Shown here: positions 17,079-26,767 of the stretch, one piece after another
How the letters are laid out: each line of letters begins with the position of its first letter
How positions within the stretch are numbered: the stretch's first letter is position 1
Assembly (NCBI RefSeq): GCF_000373565.1
Contig: NZ_KB891809.1
Span: 186,001-250,000, forward strand
Direction: 5' to 3'
Source: Streptomyces sp. HmicA12
GTDB lineage: Bacteria > Actinomycetota > Actinomycetes > Streptomycetales > Streptomycetaceae
Length of the DNA: 64,000 nt
Program-made: the position numbers and the translations under genes
The notes under the pieces: model-generated
The model's database searches: none
Told to the model about the DNA's origin: nothing
What the model saw: the letters and a program-made list of their open reading frames with translations, nothing else

Positions 17079-18248
17079 ATGGCTGGTACCCCCGGCACGC
17101 CCAGCGTGCTGCGCGCCATGAACGACCGCTCGGCCCTCGATCTCCTCGTCGCCCACGGCCCGCTGACCCGTACCCGGATCGGCGAGCTCACCGGTCTGTC
17201 GAAACCGACGACCTCGCAGATCCTCGGGCGCCTCGAAGCGGCCGGGCTCGTGCGCACCACCGGCAGCCAGACCGGCCGCCCGGGCCCGAACGCCCTGCTG
17301 TACGAGATCGATCCGGGCGCCGCGCACGTCGCCGCCCTCTCCGCCGACCCGACCGGCATCACCGCGGTCGTCGCCGACATCACCGGCGCCGAGCGCGGCC
17401 GCTGCCGGATCGAGGCCGTCGCCGTGGCCGAGGACGTGCGGCACCGGACGGCGCAGCTCGTCGCCGAGGCCGTGGACGGGGCGCTGCGCGAGGCCGGGCT
17501 CGGCCACGACGAACTGACCGCCACCGTCATCGGCACCCCGGGCGCCATCGACCCGCACACCGGGCAGCTGCGCTACGCCCCGCACCTGCCGGGCTGGCAC
17601 TCGCGCACCCTGCGTGCCGAGCTCGCCGAGGTGCTCGGCACGCCCGTCTCCATCGAGAACGACGTCAACCTGGCGGCCCTCGCCGAGCAGTACGAAGGCG
17701 CGGCCCAGGATCATGACGACTTCGTGCTCGCGTACGTGGATGAGGGCGTCGGCGCCGCGATCGTGCTCGGCGGCGTACTGCTGCGAGGCGCGACCGGCGG
17801 CGCCGGCGAGATCGGCTACATGCCGCTGCCGGGCGCCCCGCTCGCCCGCGGCGGCGACGCCGTGCACGCCCGCACCGACGCGGGCGGCGGTTTCCAGAGC
17901 CTGGTCGCGGCCCCCGCCGTCCGCCAACTCGCAGGCGGCGTCGCCGACTTGGCCGATGCCCTCGACAACGACGAAGTCCTCGGCGAAGTAGCCAAGCGCC
18001 TCGCGATGGGTCTCGCCGCGGTCGTCGCCGTCGTCGACCCCGAACTCGTCGTACTGTCCGGGCAGGTCGCCCAGGCAGGCGGCGACGCCCTGCGCGAGCG
18101 CGTCGAGGCGGAACTCACCGGACTCGCCCTGCCCCGGCCCCAGTTGCGCATCAGCGACCTGGCCGGCGACCCCATCCTCGTCGGCGCCCTGCGCACCGCC
18201 CTCACCCAGGCCCGCGACAGCGTCTTCGACACCAGTTCCCCCGCATAG
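17079..18248 (+). CDS. csnR: ROK-family repressor of chitosan-oligosaccharide utilisation
   Basis: A 389-residue ROK regulator. An N-terminal winged helix lies at about residues 10-70 (RTRIGELTGLSKPTTSQILG, GLVRTTGSQTGRPGPN), followed by the sugar-kinase-like ROK domain (VIGTPGAIDP, SIENDVNLAALAEQYEGA, GEIGYMPLP). The typical zinc-binding CxCGxxGC motif is absent, as in other regulatory ROK proteins. ATG 17079 follows GAGGAGG. Position and operator match S. lividans csnR, which represses this operon and the chitosanase gene until glucosamine oligomers are present. Assignment by synteny and motif, not by search. Confidence 0.85.
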   Translation: MAGTPGTPSVLRAMNDRSALDLLVAHGPLTRTRIGELTGLSKPTTSQILGRLEAAGLVRTTGSQTGRPGPNALLYEIDPGAAHVAALSADPTGITAVVADITGAERGRCRIEAVAVAEDVRHRTAQLVAEAVDGALREAGLGHDELTATVIGTPGAIDPHTGQLRYAPHLPGWHSRTLRAELAEVLGTPVSIENDVNLAALAEQYEGAAQDHDDFVLAYVDEGVGAAIVLGGVLLRGATGGAGEIGYMPLPGAPLARGGDAVHARTDAGGGFQSLVAAPAVRQLAGGVADLADALDNDEVLGEVAKRLAMGLAAVVAVVDPELVVLSGQVAQAGGDALRERVEAELTGLALPRPQLRISDLAGDPILVGALRTALTQARDSVFDTSSPA

Positions 18249-18294
18249 CTCGACCCCGCTCCCCCAACCCCCGTACACGTAAAGGACGTTCGCC

Positions 18295-19632
18295 ATGCCG
18301 CGATGGCGCATACCCCTGCGCGCACCCGTGGTGCTCGCCGCGGCCGGACTGCTGCTCGCCGGCTGTGCCAATCCGAGTACCGGCAGCGCCACCGACGACC
18401 CGACGAAGCCGGTGACCATCAAGTTCTGGCACGGCTGGTCGGCGCCCGGCGAGGTGAAGGCGATCAACGACTCGATCGCCCGCTTCGAGAAGCTCCACCC
18501 GAACATCCATGTCCAGGCCACCGGCAACGTCACCGACGCCACCGTCAACCAGGCGCTGCGCGCCGGCGGCGACGAGGCCCCGGACGTCGTCTCGTCCTTC
18601 ACCACGAACAATGTCGGGCAGTACTGCGACTCCGGCATGTGGGCCGACCTCGACCCGTTCATGAAGAAGACCGGACTCGACAAGGAGAAGGTCTTCCCGA
18701 AGTCCCTTCTCGACTACACGAGTTACAACGGCAATCAGTGCGCGCTGCCGCTGCTCGCCGACGCCTTCGGCATGTACTACAACAAGGACGCGTTCAAGGA
18801 GGCGGGGATATCTCGGCCGCCGCACACGATGTCCGAGTTCATCGCCGACTCCAAGAAGCTCACCAAGAAAAAGGGCGACTCGTACGAGCGGGTCGGCTTC
18901 ATGCCGAACTTCCGGCTCTACCAGAACAGCCCGGACCGGCTGTTCGCGCAGTGGGGGCCGACGTATTTCGACAAGGACGGGAAGTCGCGGCTCGCGAAGG
19001 ACCCCGCCACGTACGACTTCTTCAAGACGACGAAGAAGCTGATGGACGCGCAGGGCGGATACAACGCCCTGGAGCGGTTCCGCACCTCCTTCGGTGACGA
19101 GATGTCGAACCAGAACGCCTTCCTCAACGGGAAGTTGGCGATGCACATGGACGGCGAGTGGCGCGGTCTGATGCTGAACGACGCCAAGGCGAAGTTCGAC
19201 TGGGGCGTCGCCCCGCTGCCCGTCCCCGACGACCAGGCCGAGACGTACGGGCGGGGCTATCTCACCGGCACCGTCGCCGGCATCGCGCACAGCAGCAAGC
19301 ACCAGAACGCGGCCTGGGAACTCGTGAAGTTCCTGACCGCCGACACCGACCAGGTCGTCAGCTTCGCGAACGCCATTCACAACGTGCCGTCCACGAAGGC
19401 GGCCCTCAAGTCGCCGAAACTGGACGCCGATCCGACGTTCCGCACCTTCCTGGACATCGCCAAGAACAAGTACAGCCAGGTCCTGCCCCCGTCGACGAAC
19501 GGCGGCATGTACGTCGTCCAGCTCCAGGACTTCTCGTACACGGAGGAAGCGGGCAAGGTCCCGAATCTGAAGAAGGGGCTGCAACGCCTCGACAAACTCA
19601 TCGACGCCGACACCCTGCAGTCGCAGAACTGA
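18295..19632 (+). CDS. csnE: Sugar ABC transporter substrate-binding lipoprotein
   Basis: A 445-residue family 1 extracellular solute-binding protein. The lipoprotein signal ends in LLLAGC with Cys24 as the lipidation site. The mature part has the typical start VTIKFWHGWSAPGEVKAIND and a later GVAPLPVPDDQAETYGRGY. AAAGGACG precedes the ATG. In the csn operon this protein captures chitosan-derived glucosamine oligomers for the two permeases that follow. No ATPase is encoded here; in streptomycetes MsiK usually energises such importers. Confidence 0.9.
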   Translation: MPRWRIPLRAPVVLAAAGLLLAGCANPSTGSATDDPTKPVTIKFWHGWSAPGEVKAINDSIARFEKLHPNIHVQATGNVTDATVNQALRAGGDEAPDVVSSFTTNNVGQYCDSGMWADLDPFMKKTGLDKEKVFPKSLLDYTSYNGNQCALPLLADAFGMYYNKDAFKEAGISRPPHTMSEFIADSKKLTKKKGDSYERVGFMPNFRLYQNSPDRLFAQWGPTYFDKDGKSRLAKDPATYDFFKTTKKLMDAQGGYNALERFRTSFGDEMSNQNAFLNGKLAMHMDGEWRGLMLNDAKAKFDWGVAPLPVPDDQAETYGRGYLTGTVAGIAHSSKHQNAAWELVKFLTADTDQVVSFANAIHNVPSTKAALKSPKLDADPTFRTFLDIAKNKYSQVLPPSTNGGMYVVQLQDFSYTEEAGKVPNLKKGLQRLDKLIDADTLQSQN

Positions 19633-19642
19633 GGACCCGCGC

Positions 19643-20578
19643 ATGGCATTCGCACTTTCCCGGCCCGCGCGGCGCAGACTGCGCACCCTGGGCTTCCTGT
19701 CCCCCTGGCTGATCGGGTTCAGCGCCTTCTTCGCGTATCCGCTGATCGCCACCGTCTACTTCTCGTTCATGCACTACAACCAGATCAAGGCGCCCACGTT
19801 CGTGGGGCTGAGGAACTGGAAGTACGTGTTCCAGGACATGCCGCTGTTCGGCCCGGCCCTGTGGAACACGCTGTGGCTGGTCGTGGTGATGGTGGCGCTG
19901 CGGGTCGTCTTCGGGCTCTCGCTCGGGCTGCTCGTGACGAAGATCAAGACCGGGGTCGGCTTCTTCCGCACCGCCTTCTACCTGCCCTACCTCGCTCCCC
20001 CGGTGGCGGCGACCGTCGCCTTCGTCTTCCTGCTCAACCCGGGGACCGGACCGGTCAACGAGGTCCTGGCGAAGATCGGCATCGACGGCCCGAACTGGTT
20101 CAACGACGCGGCCTGGGCCAAGCCCTCCCTCGTCATGCTCTCGCTCTGGGGCATCGGCGACCTCATGGTCATCTTCATGGCCGCGCTGCTCGACGTACCG
20201 AAGGAGCAGTACGAGGCCGCCGAGCTGGACGGAGCCGGAGCCGTCACCAAGTTCCGGTACGTGACCTGGCCGTCGATCACGCCGATCGTGATGTTCGCGG
20301 TCGTCACCGGTGTCGTACAGACGATGCAGTACTACACGCAGGCGCTCGTCGCCGGGAAGATCGCGTCCGGCGTCTCCATCGGCCCCGGCTCGGTCATCCA
20401 GCCGGGATACCCCGATCACTCGACCCTGACCGTCCCCCAGCTCGTCTACTCGATGGGCTTCCAGAACTTCAACACCGGTGCGGCGTGCGTGCTCTCGCTC
20501 GTGCTGTTCGTCATCGCCATGGCCGTGACCATGCTGCTCATGCGCAAGCGCTCGGGCCTGCTCTCGGCGGAGGACTGA
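19643..20578 (+). CDS. csnF: Sugar ABC transporter permease (MalF type)
   Basis: A 311-residue permease with six membrane helices and the cytoplasmic EAA loop YEAAELDGAGAVTKFRYVTW (about residue 192), which contacts the ATPase. The N-terminus LRTLGFLSPWLIGFSAFF is typical of the MalF-like partner. It starts 10 bases after csnE and ends 4 bases before csnG. Confidence 0.92.
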   Translation: MAFALSRPARRRLRTLGFLSPWLIGFSAFFAYPLIATVYFSFMHYNQIKAPTFVGLRNWKYVFQDMPLFGPALWNTLWLVVVMVALRVVFGLSLGLLVTKIKTGVGFFRTAFYLPYLAPPVAATVAFVFLLNPGTGPVNEVLAKIGIDGPNWFNDAAWAKPSLVMLSLWGIGDLMVIFMAALLDVPKEQYEAAELDGAGAVTKFRYVTWPSITPIVMFAVVTGVVQTMQYYTQALVAGKIASGVSIGPGSVIQPGYPDHSTLTVPQLVYSMGFQNFNTGAACVLSLVLFVIAMAVTMLLMRKRSGLLSAED

Positions 20579-20582
20579 TCCC

Positions 20583-21494
20583 ATGACCACGACCACCCTG
20601 CGCCCGTCGGCGGCCGCCGACGCCGCCGCCACCGCCTCCGGCAGAGGTACGGCCCCCGCCCGTCCGCGCCGCAAGGAGATCCTGAACTGGATCGCCGTGC
20701 ACAGCATCGCGATCGCCGTCGCCCTGCTGTTCATCCTCCCCTTCGTGTTCGTCTTCCTGACGTCCGTGATGAGCGACGACCAGGCGATGAGCGGCGACCT
20801 GTGGCCGAACTCCTGGCACTGGGAGAACTACAAGGCCGTCTTCGAGACGGACGGGTTCCTCGACTGGTGGCGGAACTCGATCTTCTACGCGGTCGTGGGC
20901 ACGGCCTTCACGGTCTGCTCGGCGGTGCCCGTCGCGTACGCGCTCGCCAAGTTCCGCTTCCGCGGCCGCCGCGCGGCGATGATCCTCGTCATCTCGACGA
21001 TGATGCTGCCGCCCCAGGTCATCGTGATCCCGATGTACCTGGTGTGGGCACAGCAGTTCCACCTGTCCGGCACGCTGTGGCCGCTGATCATCCCGATGGC
21101 GTTCGGCGACGCGTACTCGATCTTCCTGCTCCGTCAGTTCCTGCTGACGATCCCGAAGGAGTACATCGAGTCGGCGAAGGTCGACGGGTGCGGTGAGCTG
21201 CGGACCCTGCTGAAGATCGTCGTGCCGATGGCCAAGCCGGGCATCGCCGCGATCGCGCTGTTCCAGTTCTTCTACTGCTGGAACGACTACTTCGGGCCGC
21301 AGATCTACGCGGCCCAGAACCCGGCTTCCTGGACGCTGAGTTACGGACTCGAATCCTTCAAGTCCGCGCACAGCGTCAACTGGAACCTGACGATGGCCGC
21401 GACGCTCCTCGTGATGGCGCCGGTCTGCATCGTCTTCTTCTTCGCACAAAAGGCCTTCGTCGAAGGCGTCACCCTCACCGGTGTCAAGGGCTAA
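20583..21494 (+). CDS. csnG: Sugar ABC transporter permease (MalG type)
   Basis: A 303-residue permease with six helices and the EAA loop YIESAKVDGCGELRTLLKIV (about residue 195). An alanine-rich cytoplasmic N-terminus of about 35 residues precedes the first helix (IAVHSIAIAVALLFILPF). It pairs with CsnF to form the membrane channel of the importer. Confidence 0.92.
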   Translation: MTTTTLRPSAAADAAATASGRGTAPARPRRKEILNWIAVHSIAIAVALLFILPFVFVFLTSVMSDDQAMSGDLWPNSWHWENYKAVFETDGFLDWWRNSIFYAVVGTAFTVCSAVPVAYALAKFRFRGRRAAMILVISTMMLPPQVIVIPMYLVWAQQFHLSGTLWPLIIPMAFGDAYSIFLLRQFLLTIPKEYIESAKVDGCGELRTLLKIVVPMAKPGIAAIALFQFFYCWNDYFGPQIYAAQNPASWTLSYGLESFKSAHSVNWNLTMAATLLVMAPVCIVFFFAQKAFVEGVTLTGVKG

Positions 21495-21529
21495 AGGGCT
21501 CTCAAGGGCCAAGGACGGTAAGGACGGTT

Positions 21530-22795
21530 ATGAAGCTCGCTGTGGTCGGCGGAGGCTCGACCTACACACCCGAACTCATCGACGGCTTCGCGCGGTTGAG
21601 GGACACCCTGCCCATCGAGGAGCTCGTCCTCGTCGACCCGGCGGCCGACCGCCTGGAGCTGGTGGGCGGTCTCGCGCGGCGCATCTTCGCCAAGCAGGGC
21701 CACCCCGGGATCATCCGGACGACGTCCGACGTGGACGCGGGCGTCGCCGACGCGGACGCGGTCCTCCTCCAGCTGCGCGTCGGCGGCCAGGCCGCCCGCA
21801 ACCAGGACGAGACGTGGCCGCTGGACTGCGGCTGCGTCGGCCAGGAGACGACCGGCGCCGGCGGCCTCGCGAAGGCGCTGCGCACGGTGCCGATCGTCCT
21901 CGACATCGCCGAGCGCGTGCGCCGCGCGAACCCGAACGCCTGGATCATCGACTTCACCAACCCGGTGGGCATCGTGACCCGGGCGCTGCTCCAGGCCGGT
22001 CACAAGGCCGTCGGTCTGTGCAACGTCGCCATCGGCTTCCAGCGCAAGTTCGCGAGGCTGCTCGACGTCCAGCCCGCGCAGGTCCACCTCGACCACGTCG
22101 GCCTCAACCACCTCACGTGGGAACTGGGCGTGCGCCTCGGCGGTCCGGACGGCGAGAACGTGCTGCCGCGGCTGCTCGCCGACCACGGCGACGCGGTCGC
22201 CGAGGACCTGCACATGCCGCGCGAGATCGTCGACCGCCTCGGGGTCGTCCCCTCGTACTACCTGCGCTACTACTACCAGCACGACGCGGTCGTCCGGGAG
22301 CTGCGCACCAAGCCGTCCCGGGCCGCCCAAGTGGCCGAGATGGAGCGTGAGTTGCTGAAGATGTACGGCGACCCGACGCTCGACGAGAAGCCGGAGCTGC
22401 TCGCCAAGCGCGGCGGCGCCTTCTACAGCGAGGCGGCCGTCGACCTGGCGGCGTCGCTGCTCGGCAACGGGGGCTCGCGCCACCAGGTCGTCAACACGTA
22501 CAACAACGGCACGCTGCCGTTCCTGCCCGACGACGCCGTCATCGAGGTGCAGGCGGCCGTCGACGGCAAGGGCGCCCGCCCGCTGCCCGTGGGCCGGTTG
22601 GACCCCCTGTACGCCGGACTCATCGCGAACGTCACCGCCTACGAGGACCTGGCGCTGGAGGCCGCCCTGCGCGGCGGCCGCGACCGCGTCTTCAAGGCGC
22701 TGCTCGCGCACCCCCTCGTCGGCCAGTACGAGTACGCCGAGCAGCTCACCGACCAGCTGATCGCGCACAACCGGGAGCACCTCGCGTGGGCATGA
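21530..22795 (+). CDS. csnH: GH4 family 6-phospho-glycosidase
   Basis: A 421-residue GH4 enzyme, a family that hydrolyses phosphorylated disaccharides by an NAD+- and Mn2+-dependent redox-elimination mechanism. The NAD-binding GGGSTYTPELIDGF lies at residues 6-19. The metal ligands Cys164 (CNVAIG) and His194 (GLNHLTW) are present, as is DFTNPVGIVT near 143. It fits hydrolysis of 6-phospho glucosamine disaccharides made by the kinase encoded next. The ribosome site is AAGGACGG. Confidence 0.92.
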   Translation: MKLAVVGGGSTYTPELIDGFARLRDTLPIEELVLVDPAADRLELVGGLARRIFAKQGHPGIIRTTSDVDAGVADADAVLLQLRVGGQAARNQDETWPLDCGCVGQETTGAGGLAKALRTVPIVLDIAERVRRANPNAWIIDFTNPVGIVTRALLQAGHKAVGLCNVAIGFQRKFARLLDVQPAQVHLDHVGLNHLTWELGVRLGGPDGENVLPRLLADHGDAVAEDLHMPREIVDRLGVVPSYYLRYYYQHDAVVRELRTKPSRAAQVAEMERELLKMYGDPTLDEKPELLAKRGGAFYSEAAVDLAASLLGNGGSRHQVVNTYNNGTLPFLPDDAVIEVQAAVDGKGARPLPVGRLDPLYAGLIANVTAYEDLALEAALRGGRDRVFKALLAHPLVGQYEYAEQLTDQLIAHNREHLAWA

Positions 22796-23766
22796 CCGTC
22801 CTTGCCATCGACGCGGGGAACAGCAAGACCGACGTCGCGGTGGTCGCGGCCGACGGCACTGTCGTCGGCGCGGCCCGCGGCGGCGGGTTCCAACCGCCCA
22901 GGGTGGGCGTGGAGGCGGCCGTTGACGTGCTCGCCGACGCGGTCGCCCGGGCTTTCGCGGAGGCCGGCGTCGACTCCGTCGGCCATGTCTCGGCCTGCCT
23001 GGCCAACGCCGATCTCCCGGTGGAGGAGAAGGAGTTGGCGGCGGCGCTGCGCGGCCGGGGCTGGTCGCCGAGCGGCAGTGTCGACGTCCGCAACGACACC
23101 TTCGCCGTGCTGCGGGCCGGCCTCCTGGAGGACGCGGAGCCGCGCGGCGTCGCCGTCGTCTGCGGCGCGGGCGTCAACTGCGCCGGCATGCTGCCCGACG
23201 GCCGCACGGCCCGGTTCCCCGCCATCGGCAGGATCTCCGGCGACTGGGGCGGCGGCGGGGGCCTCGCGGAGGAGGCCCTCTGGTACGCGGCCCGCGCCGA
23301 GGACGGCCGGGGCGAACCGACGGCCCTGATGCGGGAGTTGCCTGCCCACTTCGGCCTGCCCTCCATGTACGCGCTGATCGAGGCGCTGCACCTGGGCCGG
23401 GTCTCGGAGGCCCGGCGCCACGAGTGCACCCCGGTGCTCTTCGCCACGGCGGCGGCCGGGGATCCGGTGGCCCGCGCGCTGGTGGACCGGATGGCGGACG
23501 AGGTGGTGGCCATGTCGACGGTGGCGCTGCGCAGGCTCGACCTGTTGACGGAGGAGGTTCCCGTGCTGCTCGGCGGCGGTGTCCTCGCTGCGCGGCATCC
23601 GCAACTGGACGACCGCATCGCAGTGTTGCTTTCCGCGCGGGCACCCAAGGCGATACCTCGGGTGGTGTCGGAGCGCCCGGTGCTGGGCGCGGCGCTGCTC
23701 GGCCTCGATTCGGTGGGGGCTGCTCCGGAGGTGCACGCACGCGTACGGGCGCACTACGTCGGCTGA
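22792..23766 (+). CDS. csnK: BadF/BadG-type sugar kinase (N-acetylglucosamine/glucosamine kinase-like)
   Basis: A 324-residue ASKHA-fold kinase. The phosphate-1 motif DAGNSKTDVAVV lies at the N-terminus, the adenosine-side GRISGDWGGGGGLAEEALW near 145, and GGGVLAARHPQLDDRI near 262. ATG 22792 overlaps the csnH stop by four bases; GTG 22786 is an alternative. In the csn pathway it phosphorylates imported glucosamine or its oligomers. It is the last gene of the operon, followed by a long inverted repeat that could terminate transcription. Confidence 0.88.
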   Translation: MTVLAIDAGNSKTDVAVVAADGTVVGAARGGGFQPPRVGVEAAVDVLADAVARAFAEAGVDSVGHVSACLANADLPVEEKELAAALRGRGWSPSGSVDVRNDTFAVLRAGLLEDAEPRGVAVVCGAGVNCAGMLPDGRTARFPAIGRISGDWGGGGGLAEEALWYAARAEDGRGEPTALMRELPAHFGLPSMYALIEALHLGRVSEARRHECTPVLFATAAAGDPVARALVDRMADEVVAMSTVALRRLDLLTEEVPVLLGGGVLAARHPQLDDRIAVLLSARAPKAIPRVVSERPVLGAALLGLDSVGAAPEVHARVRAHYVG

Positions 23767-23783
23767 CGGCCGGTGGGGGCTGG

Positions 23784-23960
23784 TCGCGCAGTTCCCCGCG
23801 CCCCTAAGGCATGCGCTGCGCGCAGCCTTCCCCTGAAGCGAGCGGAGCTCGCTGTCAGGGGCGCGGGGAACTGCGCGAGCAACCACCCACGACCCGCACC
23901 CGCGAGACGAACAGCACCCGGCAGACGCGAAGGCGGAGAGGGGCGCGGGGAACTGCGCGA
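23784..23960. repeat. Intergenic GC-rich palindromic repeat, three copies
   Basis: A 22-bp unit occurs as an inverted pair at 23784-23805 and 23857-23878 (perfect complements) and again at 23939-23960. Within the loop of the first pair a further dyad, AGCGAG-CTCGCT, is present. The same unit recurs at 34910-34931. Such elements are scattered between Streptomyces genes and can fold as hairpins; here they may end csnK transcription. The rest of 23767-24157 contains no supported gene. Confidence 0.75.
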
Positions 23961-24157
23961 GAAGTCCCACCGGGCCGCACCCGGCGACGAATTCGCACCC
24001 CCACGGCGCGTAGCCGACCCACCCCCAGGGAACCGAACCCACCCCCGACACGTGTTCCAATGCAGGGCTCGCAAACAAGATCGAGTCAATGCCTGTGCGG
24101 ATGTCAGTCGCGGCAGCGATACTTACCGCCGACGCACGACCATGGGGGAGGGTCGAA

Positions 24158-25630
24158 GTGACATACCCGCCGAACGGGAGCACCGCGCCGCCGGGGCACG
24201 GCGCCGTGCCCACGATGCCGACCGTGCCGCCGCAGCAGCAGCTTCCACAGCAGACGCGCGGCGCCGCACCACCGGCCCCGGCACCGCCCGGCGCACCGGC
24301 GGAGCACCGCCGCACCGCCTGGGCGGAGGGGATCGACCGGCTGAAGTCCGCGGCGACCACCGAACCGGGCCGGCTGCGCATCATCGGCGCCGTACTCGCG
24401 CTGCTCGTCGTCGCGTTCGGGGCGACGACGGCCTGGCAGATGACGGACCGCTCGGCCGCCGCCGACGACGTGCTGCACTCCAGCCAGCCGCTGAGCGCCG
24501 ACGCCGCAGACATCTACCGTTCGCTCGCGGACGCCAACACCGCGGCGTCCAGCGGGTTCCTGGCGGGCGGCCAGGAGACCAAGGCCGTCCGGGACCGGTA
24601 CGAGAACGACATCCGTACCGCCGCCGAGAAGCTCGTGACCGCCGCGGCCAGCACCGACCCCGGCTCCCCCTCGGCCGCCACGATCGCGAAGCTGAACAAG
24701 CTGCTGCCCGAGTACAAGGGCCTCATCGAGCGGGCCCGCGCCAACAACCGGCAGGGCTTCCCGCTGGGCGGCGCGTATCTGCGGTACGCGAACGACAAGA
24801 TGCAGGACCAGATGCTCCCGGCCGCCGAGGACCTGTACACCAAGGAGAACCAGCGGCTGCGCGACGACTACGACGCGGCGACCCCCTACCCCTGGATCGC
24901 GATCGCGCTCGGCGTCGTCGCCATCGGCGGCCTCGCATGGGCGCAGCGGCGCAACTACCGCCGCACGAACCGGGTCTTCAACCACGGGATGCTCGCGGCG
25001 ACCGCCGCGTCGACCGTGGTGCTGCTGTGGCTCGTGGTCGGGCACACGGTCGCGCGCAGCGGGCTCAACGCCTCGTACGACCACGGCGTACGGTCGTTGA
25101 GCGTGCTGCACGACGCGAGCATCGCGTCGCTCAAGGCGCGCGGCAACGAGAACCTGACGCTGGTCAGCCGCGGCGCCGAGACGGTGCAGGTGAACGGCAG
25201 GACCGAGGACAAGTACAACGTCGACTTCGAGAAGCAGATGGCCACGCTGGGCGACAAGCTGGCCGCCGCGTCCGCCCTCGCCGAGGGCGACACGGCGGCC
25301 GCGAAGCCGGTGACCGCCGCCAACGGAGGCATGCAGGAATGGCGCAAGCGGCACAAGGTCGCCCGCGCCGCGGACGACGACGGCAACTACCAGGGCGCGC
25401 TCGACAAGATCATCGGTTCGAAGAAGGACAAGCCGACGGGTGACTGCTTCGACCTGGTGGACGAGAATCTCGACGACGCGCTCGCCCACGAGCAGGCCCA
25501 GTTCAGCGCCGACGCCGGCAACGGCAGGGACGCGATGACCGGACTGTCCGTCGGCGCGGCGGTCCTGGCGGTGCTCGCCGCCGCCGGCGCGCTGATCGGC
25601 ATCGGGCGCAGGCTTTCGGAGTACCGGTGA
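24158..25630 (+). CDS. glnX: GlnX-like four-helix membrane sensor protein
   Basis: A 490-residue membrane protein starts at GTG 24158 after GGGAGGG. A proline/glutamine-rich cytoplasmic N-terminus (1-60) precedes TM1 (IIGAVLALLVVAFGATTAW, about 72-92). An extracytoplasmic helical domain of about 130 residues follows, then TM2 (near 250), TM3 (near 287), a second outer helical domain with two cysteines, and TM4 (near 465). The topology and position next to GlnH and PknG match mycobacterial GlnX, which links periplasmic Asp/Glu binding to the kinase. The stop overlaps glnH by four bases. Confidence 0.78.
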   Translation: MTYPPNGSTAPPGHGAVPTMPTVPPQQQLPQQTRGAAPPAPAPPGAPAEHRRTAWAEGIDRLKSAATTEPGRLRIIGAVLALLVVAFGATTAWQMTDRSAAADDVLHSSQPLSADAADIYRSLADANTAASSGFLAGGQETKAVRDRYENDIRTAAEKLVTAAASTDPGSPSAATIAKLNKLLPEYKGLIERARANNRQGFPLGGAYLRYANDKMQDQMLPAAEDLYTKENQRLRDDYDAATPYPWIAIALGVVAIGGLAWAQRRNYRRTNRVFNHGMLAATAASTVVLLWLVVGHTVARSGLNASYDHGVRSLSVLHDASIASLKARGNENLTLVSRGAETVQVNGRTEDKYNVDFEKQMATLGDKLAAASALAEGDTAAAKPVTAANGGMQEWRKRHKVARAADDDGNYQGALDKIIGSKKDKPTGDCFDLVDENLDDALAHEQAQFSADAGNGRDAMTGLSVGAAVLAVLAAAGALIGIGRRLSEYR

Positions 25631-26685
25631 GAGGGGGTGCGGAGATGGACGAGCGAGACGCACAGAGGGTGAGTCTGCGCGGCTGGGGCGGCGTGGCGGC
25701 GATGGCCGTCGCGGTCGCCTGTGCCCTCGTCGCGGTGTTCACGGTGCTGCTGCCGCTGTCCCACACCGATGAGCCGGACGGCAGTACGGGCATCGGCTCG
25801 GGCGGTGTCGCGCAGGGCCTGCAGACCAAGGACGACGACTGCGACGCCGATGTCGAGGGCAAGGAGCCGGAACGCAGCCTGCGCCCGTCGAGCAGCGACA
25901 GCGGCCCCTCGGTGCAGGCCATCAAGGCGCGCGGCTACCTCTCGGTCGGCGTCGACCAGAACAGCTTCCGGTGGGGCTACCGCGATCCCAACAACACCTC
26001 GAAGAAGAGTGAGTTGGAAGGCTTCGACATCGATCTCGCGCGTGAGATAGCGACCTCGATCTTCGGCTCGGACAAGAACACGATCCGCTACAAGGCCATC
26101 CCGACCAACGAGCGCATCCCGGCGATCCAGCGCGGCGACGTCGACATGGTGGTCCGCACGATGACCATAAGCTGCGAGCGGCTCAAGGACGTCGACTTCT
26201 CCACGGCGTACTTCCAGACGGGCCAGCAGGTGCTCGCCCCGAAGTCCTCGAAGATCACGGGGTACGACGAGTCGCTGGCCGGCAAGCGCATCTGCACGGC
26301 GAAGGGTTCGACGGCCTGGTCGGCTCTCGACAACGGCCGCAAGAAGAAGGAGATCCCCGCGAGCGTCGACATCGACACGACCGTGCCGAACCAGCTGGAC
26401 TGCCTGGTGCGTCTGCAGCTCGGCGAGGTCGACGCGGTGGTCACGGACGGCGCCCTCGCGGCGAGCCAGGCCGCGCAGGACCCGACGGTGGCGGTCAAGG
26501 GCGACCCGTTCACCAAGGAGTACTACGGCGTCGCCATGAAGAAGGGCGCCGACGACCTGGTCCGCCGGGTCAACCAGGTCCTGGAGGACTACCGCAAGGA
26601 CAAGGGCTGGCAGAAGTCGTACGACAAGTGGCTGGAGCCGGGCCTCGGCAAGTCGGACGGCCCGCCCGCCCCGAAGTACAAGTGA
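25627..26685 (+). CDS. glnH: GlnH-like amino-acid-binding protein
   Basis: A 352-residue family 3 solute-binding protein. An N-terminal hydrophobic anchor (about 20-43, AMAVAVACALVAVFTVLLPL) lacks a standard lipobox. The binding domain begins near 97 with IKARGYLSVGVDQNSFRWGY and has LEGFDIDLAREIATSIFG and RTMTISCERLKDVDFSTAYF (ligand Arg and Thr region). No amino-acid permease or ATPase accompanies it, so sensing rather than transport is likely, as shown for mycobacterial GlnH (Asp/Glu). The start is GTG 25627 (GTGA overlap) or ATG 25645. Confidence 0.82.
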   Translation: MRGGAEMDERDAQRVSLRGWGGVAAMAVAVACALVAVFTVLLPLSHTDEPDGSTGIGSGGVAQGLQTKDDDCDADVEGKEPERSLRPSSSDSGPSVQAIKARGYLSVGVDQNSFRWGYRDPNNTSKKSELEGFDIDLAREIATSIFGSDKNTIRYKAIPTNERIPAIQRGDVDMVVRTMTISCERLKDVDFSTAYFQTGQQVLAPKSSKITGYDESLAGKRICTAKGSTAWSALDNGRKKKEIPASVDIDTTVPNQLDCLVRLQLGEVDAVVTDGALAASQAAQDPTVAVKGDPFTKEYYGVAMKKGADDLVRRVNQVLEDYRKDKGWQKSYDKWLEPGLGKSDGPPAPKYK

Positions 26686-26716
26686 CGCGCGTGCAAGTGA
26701 CGCGCGGACAAGTGAC
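26679..26716 (+). repeat. 15-bp-period tandem repeat at the glnH stop codon
   Basis: CAAGTGACGCGCG occurs at 26679-26691 and 26694-26706, and a partial copy (CAAGTGAC) at 26709-26716. Each carries an in-frame-looking AAG-TGA. It is probably a local duplication of the gene's end. Confidence 0.75.
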
Positions 26717-26767
26717 CCACCGAGTGACCGCACACACCAGGCAGTCGAGAAAAGCGAGAGGTGATCG

